DNA from: Hydrogenophaga sp.
GTDB taxonomy: Bacteria; Pseudomonadota; Gammaproteobacteria; Burkholderiales; Burkholderiaceae_C
Assembly: GCA_030684755.1 (NCBI GenBank)
Contig: JAUXXN010000449.1
Span: forward strand, 1-7,459
Length of the DNA: 7,459 nt
Reading direction: 5' to 3'
This document shows, piece by piece, positions 5,049 to 7,459 of this stretch (positions are counted from its first letter, which is position 1; each line of letters opens with the position of its first letter). A model generated the notes under the pieces. It worked only from the letters and a program-made list of their open reading frames with translations, did not search any database and was not told the origin of the DNA. Position numbers and translations under genes: made by a program.

Positions 5049-5064
5049 AGCACAGTTCGTGCCA
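5049..5064 (-). promoter_or_regulatory. Sigma-54 (-24/-12) promoter of pilA
   Basis: On the minus strand the sequence is TGGCACGAACTGTGCT. It matches the RpoN consensus TGGCACG-N4-TTGCW with both invariant pairs, GG at -24 and GC at -12, at the right spacing. Transcription would start near 5038, giving a leader of about 40 nt that contains the Shine-Dalgarno at 5005-5010. PilA is RpoN-dependent in several proteobacteria. Confidence 0.85.
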
Positions 5065-5149
5065 GCAGCACCCCAGCCATTTTGAAGAGTTTTCGTCAGA
5101 CTTTGGCACAAGAGTTGACGTTTTTATGTGGCGCCATGCGGACTCGGGG

Positions 5150-5197
5150 TGACAAAACATGTCATGCCCGACCACAGTGACAATTTTTGTCACTGTG
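5150..5197. promoter_or_regulatory. Palindromic TGTCA cluster, probable PilR-type enhancer site
   Basis: CACAGTGACAA (5173-5183) and TTGTCACTGTG (5187-5197) form a perfect 11-bp inverted repeat with a TTT centre. A second, shorter pair, TGACA (5150-5154) and TGTCA (5160-5164), lies beside it. The cluster falls at roughly -110 to -160 from the predicted pilA start, the usual distance for an enhancer-binding protein acting on sigma-54. Pseudomonas PilR sites carry a (C/G)TGTC core. It could instead be an operator for the divergent ATPase gene, whose start is 96 bp away on the other side. Confidence 0.6.
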
Positions 5198-5292
5198 TGG
5201 CAGCCTAAACCGTGCCGTGAGCGACTGCCCATGGTGGCAGCCCTTGGGTGACTTGGGCACCCCGCTTGATGTGGGAGCGGCACAATGCCAGC

Positions 5293-6918
5293 ATGGAAAA
5301 ATTCTTCAACAACGCCGGGCCGCAGATTGCCAAAGACCACTACACGTTGGACCCGCTGCAACGGGTGAACTTGGAGGAGCTGCAAGACCTGATAGCCCAG
5401 AAGCGCTACTTTGTGCTGCACGCGCCGCGCCAAACGGGCAAGACCACAGCGCTGTATGCGCTGATGCACCACTTCAACGCCGGTACGCAGTACCGCTGTG
5501 TGTATGTGAATGTGGAGCCCGCGCAGGCCTACCGGGACGATGCGACGGCGGTTGCGCAGACTTGCTGCGATGCCCTGGCCGCCGCCGCCAATACCCATTT
5601 GCACGACACGGGGCTGCGGCAAGCCCTCGCCCGATGGCGTCAAGAAGGTGTGGGCGCTGGGCAGCTCTTTCACCAGTCCATCGCTTTTCTGTCACAAAAC
5701 GACCCGCAACAGCCCGACAACCCGCGCCCGCTGCTGCTGTTCATTGACGAGATTGATGCCCTGATTGGCGACGGCCTCATTGCCATCTTGCGCCAGTTGC
5801 GTGCAGGCTATGCCGACCGCCCCCATGCGTTTGCCAGCAGTTTGATTTTGTGTGGTGTGCGCGATGTGCGCGACTACCGCATCCACTCCAGCGCCCAAAA
5901 AGAAATCATCACTGGCGGCAGCGCTTTCAATGTGAAGGTGGAGTCCATCCGCTTGGGCAACTTCAGCCAGGCTGAGATGAATGCGCTGTATGACCAGCAC
6001 ACCACCGAGACGGGCCAAATCTTCAGCGCCGAGGCCCGCGCGCTGGCTTGGCACTACACCGAAGGCCAGCCGTGGCTGGTGAACGCCTTGGGCTATGAAG
6101 TGACGTTCAAGATGAAAGACCTGCGCTTGGACCGCAGCTTGCCCATCACCGCCGAGGTGATGCGCGAAGCCAAAGAGCGCTTGGTGCTTTCACGCGCCGT
6201 ACACCTTGACCAGCTCATCGACAAACTGCAAGAAGAGCGCGTGCGCCGCGTGATGGCGCCCTTGGTGGGCAGCGAAGACGATCTGCAAGATCTGCGTGAC
6301 GATGACAAGCAATACTGCTTGGACTTGGGTTTGATCACGGTTGACACGGCCAGCACCAAGGGCCTGCGCATTGCCAACGCCATTTACAAGGAAGTGATAC
6401 CCCGCGAGTTGACCGACATTGCGCAAACCCGCCTGTCGGCCAGCCAGCCACCGCTGGCCTGGTACAAAAAACCCGACGGCACGATCGACCTGCCCAAGCT
6501 GCTGGCGGCCTTTCAGCAGTTTTACCGCGAACATTCCGAACACTGGCTCAGCGGCATGGCCTACCGCGAAGCCGGGCCGCAATTGCTGCTGCAAGCCTAT
6601 TTGCAGCGGGTGGTGAACGGTGGCGGCTACATTGAGCGGGAATATGGCTTGGGCACGGGCCGTACCGACTTGTACCTGCGCTACCCCGTGGGCGAGAACC
6701 CCTTGCAGCGCGAAGTGATTGAACTCAAGGTGGTGCGCCTGAAAGACGGTCTGAAAAAAGCCATCGACAAGGGCACCGAACAAACCCGCCGCTACATGGA
6801 CCAATGCGGCGCCACCCACGGCCACTTGGTGGTGTTTGATGCGCGCGGCCGCACCAGCTGGGCCAAGCGGGTGTATGTCAAACCGCTGGCGGCAGATTTG
6901 ACGCTGTGGGGGTGTTGA
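5293..6918 (+). CDS. P-loop ATPase with C-terminal PD-(D/E)xK nuclease-like domain
   Basis: A 541-residue protein of a widespread but poorly characterised family of AAA-like/STAND-like ATPases. The N-terminal block MEKFFNNAGPQIAKDHYTLD opens it, and Walker A is A44-PRQTGKTT52. Walker B is LLLFIDEID at 147-155, and a following strand SSLILCGVRDVRDYR resembles a sensor region. The middle part is helical. At the C-terminus, GTGRTDLYLRYP with D459 and EVIELKVVR with E477-x-K479 match the D-(E/D)xK core of PD-(D/E)xK nucleases, followed by a conserved Gln helix (TEQTRRYMDQ). The closing LTLWGC fits the usual hydrophobic end. ATG 5293 is chosen because homology begins there; GTG 5248 and ATG 5269 only add a non-conserved leader. 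GGGAG at 5273-5277 is 15 nt away, so the ribosome site is weak. No partner gene is evident. A nuclease or defence role is inference. Confidence 0.85.
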   Translation: MEKFFNNAGPQIAKDHYTLDPLQRVNLEELQDLIAQKRYFVLHAPRQTGKTTALYALMHHFNAGTQYRCVYVNVEPAQAYRDDATAVAQTCCDALAAAANTHLHDTGLRQALARWRQEGVGAGQLFHQSIAFLSQNDPQQPDNPRPLLLFIDEIDALIGDGLIAILRQLRAGYADRPHAFASSLILCGVRDVRDYRIHSSAQKEIITGGSAFNVKVESIRLGNFSQAEMNALYDQHTTETGQIFSAEARALAWHYTEGQPWLVNALGYEVTFKMKDLRLDRSLPITAEVMREAKERLVLSRAVHLDQLIDKLQEERVRRVMAPLVGSEDDLQDLRDDDKQYCLDLGLITVDTASTKGLRIANAIYKEVIPRELTDIAQTRLSASQPPLAWYKKPDGTIDLPKLLAAFQQFYREHSEHWLSGMAYREAGPQLLLQAYLQRVVNGGGYIEREYGLGTGRTDLYLRYPVGENPLQREVIELKVVRLKDGLKKAIDKGTEQTRRYMDQCGATHGHLVVFDARGRTSWAKRVYVKPLAADLTLWGC

Positions 6919-7120
6919 GAAGGGCTTTAAGCACGTCTGGGCTGTAACGCACCGCCACAGCCTGTTTGGCGTCTTTTTTGGTACTGCCTACAGGACGTCC
7001 ACGCGCCTTGTAGGTGGCTATATCTTCAGGGCTGTGCGCCCGCGCGCACTCACCGCGTTTGGCTTGGTTCAGCGATTCCAGCACGTCGGCTGCAAACGCC
7101 TTCATCTCTGCATCCATCAT
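6878..7120 (-). pseudogene. BrnA-like antitoxin with replaced C-terminus
   Basis: An 80-codon frame from ATG 7120. Residues 1-67 look like an antitoxin of the BrnA type: a helical start (MKAFAADVLESLNQAKRGE), HSPEDIATYKARGRPVGS, then KQAVAVRYSPDVLKAL, the strand and first helix of the ribbon-helix-helix fold. The expected continuation, a Thr-Gly-x-Gly-Trp-Gln-Thr-Arg stretch and second helix, is missing. Instead LNTPTASNLPPAV is read from the opposite strand of the ATPase gene's 3' end. The break falls near 6920-6930, within about 10 bp of the ATPase stop (6916-6918). The start overlaps the stop of the PIN remnant by ATGA. No BrnT toxin is present. It is probably non-functional as a DNA binder, since the fold needs both helices. 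Confidence 0.6.
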
Positions 7121-7230
7121 AAAAAATAGAGCGCTGTGCGAACGTTGGTAAAAATCAACTCACGTACCCGCGTACCCAGCACGGCGCGAATGAGAATATT
7201 TGCATCGAGAACAATCGTTTTTCCACTCAT
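7117..7230 (-). pseudogene. PIN-domain toxin, truncated to 37 residues
   Basis: ATG 7230 opens MSGKTIVLDANILIRAVLG and then TRVRELIFTNVRTALYFL, stopping at TGA 7119-7117. The start is the first strand and helix of a PIN domain with its first catalytic Asp (Asp9). The remaining hundred or so residues, with the other acidic residues, are gone, so it cannot be a nuclease. Its start overlaps the stop of the Phd-like antitoxin by ATGA (7230-7227), the normal antitoxin-toxin order. Its stop overlaps the BrnA-like start in the same way, which marks the deletion joint near 7120. Confidence 0.72.
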
Positions 7231-7459
7231 GCTGCTTTGGCAGGATGTTTTTTTGCTGAGTGGCGTGCCCTTCTTCGGGCATTTTTAAAGTCTTTCACCA
7301 CCGCTTCGGCATCGACTCCTTGCGCTTCGAGCAGTTTGTCCAATATTTGAGCGGCATTTTTCAAGGCAGCCATGTCGGCTTGTGGTTGGCCTTGTGTGGG
7401 AATGAAGTAGCCCACAGTTTGACCATGCCTCGTGATGGCTACAGGGGTGTTGGATGCGA
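7227..7459 (-). CDS. Phd/YefM-like antitoxin (N-terminus beyond window)
   Basis: The frame is open to the window edge, so the start lies outside; about 77 codons are seen. The visible part begins SNTPVAITRHGQTVGYFIPT, the second half of the Phd DNA-binding domain, where such antitoxins have a strand pair with a Gly turn. A helical, charged C-terminus follows (ADMAALKNAAQILDKLLEA, then VVKDFKNARRRARHSAKK), the toxin-binding region. A GTG at 7415 lies inside the domain and is not the start. In an intact operon it would neutralise the PIN toxin encoded next; that toxin is now a stub, so the antitoxin may persist only as a solitary repressor. Confidence 0.72.
   Translation of the reverse strand, partial: ASNTPVAITRHGQTVGYFIPTQGQPQADMAALKNAAQILDKLLEAQGVDAEAVVKDFKNARRRARHSAKKHPAKAA

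Noticed and set aside
5221..5292. Sigma-70 promoter for the ATPase gene (TTGGGT...TGATGT)
   Set aside because: The -35 match is poor and the region is GC-rich; not strong enough to list.
5041..5673. 210-codon minus-strand frame across the pilA promoter and ATPase start
   Set aside because: It overlaps the sigma-54 promoter and the conserved ATPase N-terminus; the composition is that of a GC-rich shadow frame.
6190..6825. 211-codon minus-strand frame inside the ATPase gene
   Set aside because: Antisense to the conserved ATPase and nuclease regions, with no start signal and no recognisable domain.

Overview
The window looks like an accessory stretch of a betaproteobacterial chromosome, most likely Burkholderiales/Comamonadaceae. 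The reasons are a type-2 PyrF of the kind common there, a PilA-TfpZ type IV pilin pair, moderately high GC codon use and the style of the toxin-antitoxin (TA) genes. This placement is inference; no rRNA or other lineage marker is present.

Layout. At 1-597 lies the 3' part of pyrF, whose active-site motif reads DAMRGD instead of DxKxxD. From 664 to about 3550 is a TA graveyard: a FitA-like antitoxin broken by a frameshift, its FitB/VapC PIN toxin (905-1324), an intact wHTH-nucleotidyltransferase/HEPN pair (1415-2409), a short AbiEii-like gene tail split by a 147-bp MITE with a 5-bp target duplication (2416-2572), a 5'-truncated AbiEii-like nucleotidyltransferase (2677-3174), an MntA-like gene that has lost its catalytic segment (3261-3467), and the first nine codons of a HepT-like gene (3464-3490). 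A 17-base repeat, AATTGGAATCTGACCCC, occurs in three exact copies and one decayed copy. It sits at or near module boundaries, most sharply where hepT stops.

On the minus strand, 3570-4998 carries the type IV pilin pilA, a strong intergenic hairpin terminator, and the pilin accessory gene tfpZ. A sigma-54 -24/-12 promoter precedes pilA, with a palindromic cluster of TGTCA motifs farther upstream that suits a PilR-type enhancer-binding protein.

From 5293 to 6918 (+) is a 541-residue P-loop ATPase with a C-terminal PD-(D/E)xK nuclease-like domain; it appears intact. Convergent to it, on the minus strand, is a second TA cluster: a Phd-like antitoxin running off the window end, a PIN toxin cut to 37 residues, and a BrnA-like antitoxin that loses its C-terminus right beside the ATPase stop codon. 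These three reading frames are joined by 4-nt ATGA overlaps.

The genes that look functional are the HEPN/nucleotidyltransferase pair, pilA-tfpZ with its regulation, the ATPase-nuclease and probably the Phd-like antitoxin. The FitB toxin may also be functional if its TTG start is used. The rest reads as serial insertion, duplication and deletion of TA modules around short repeats.
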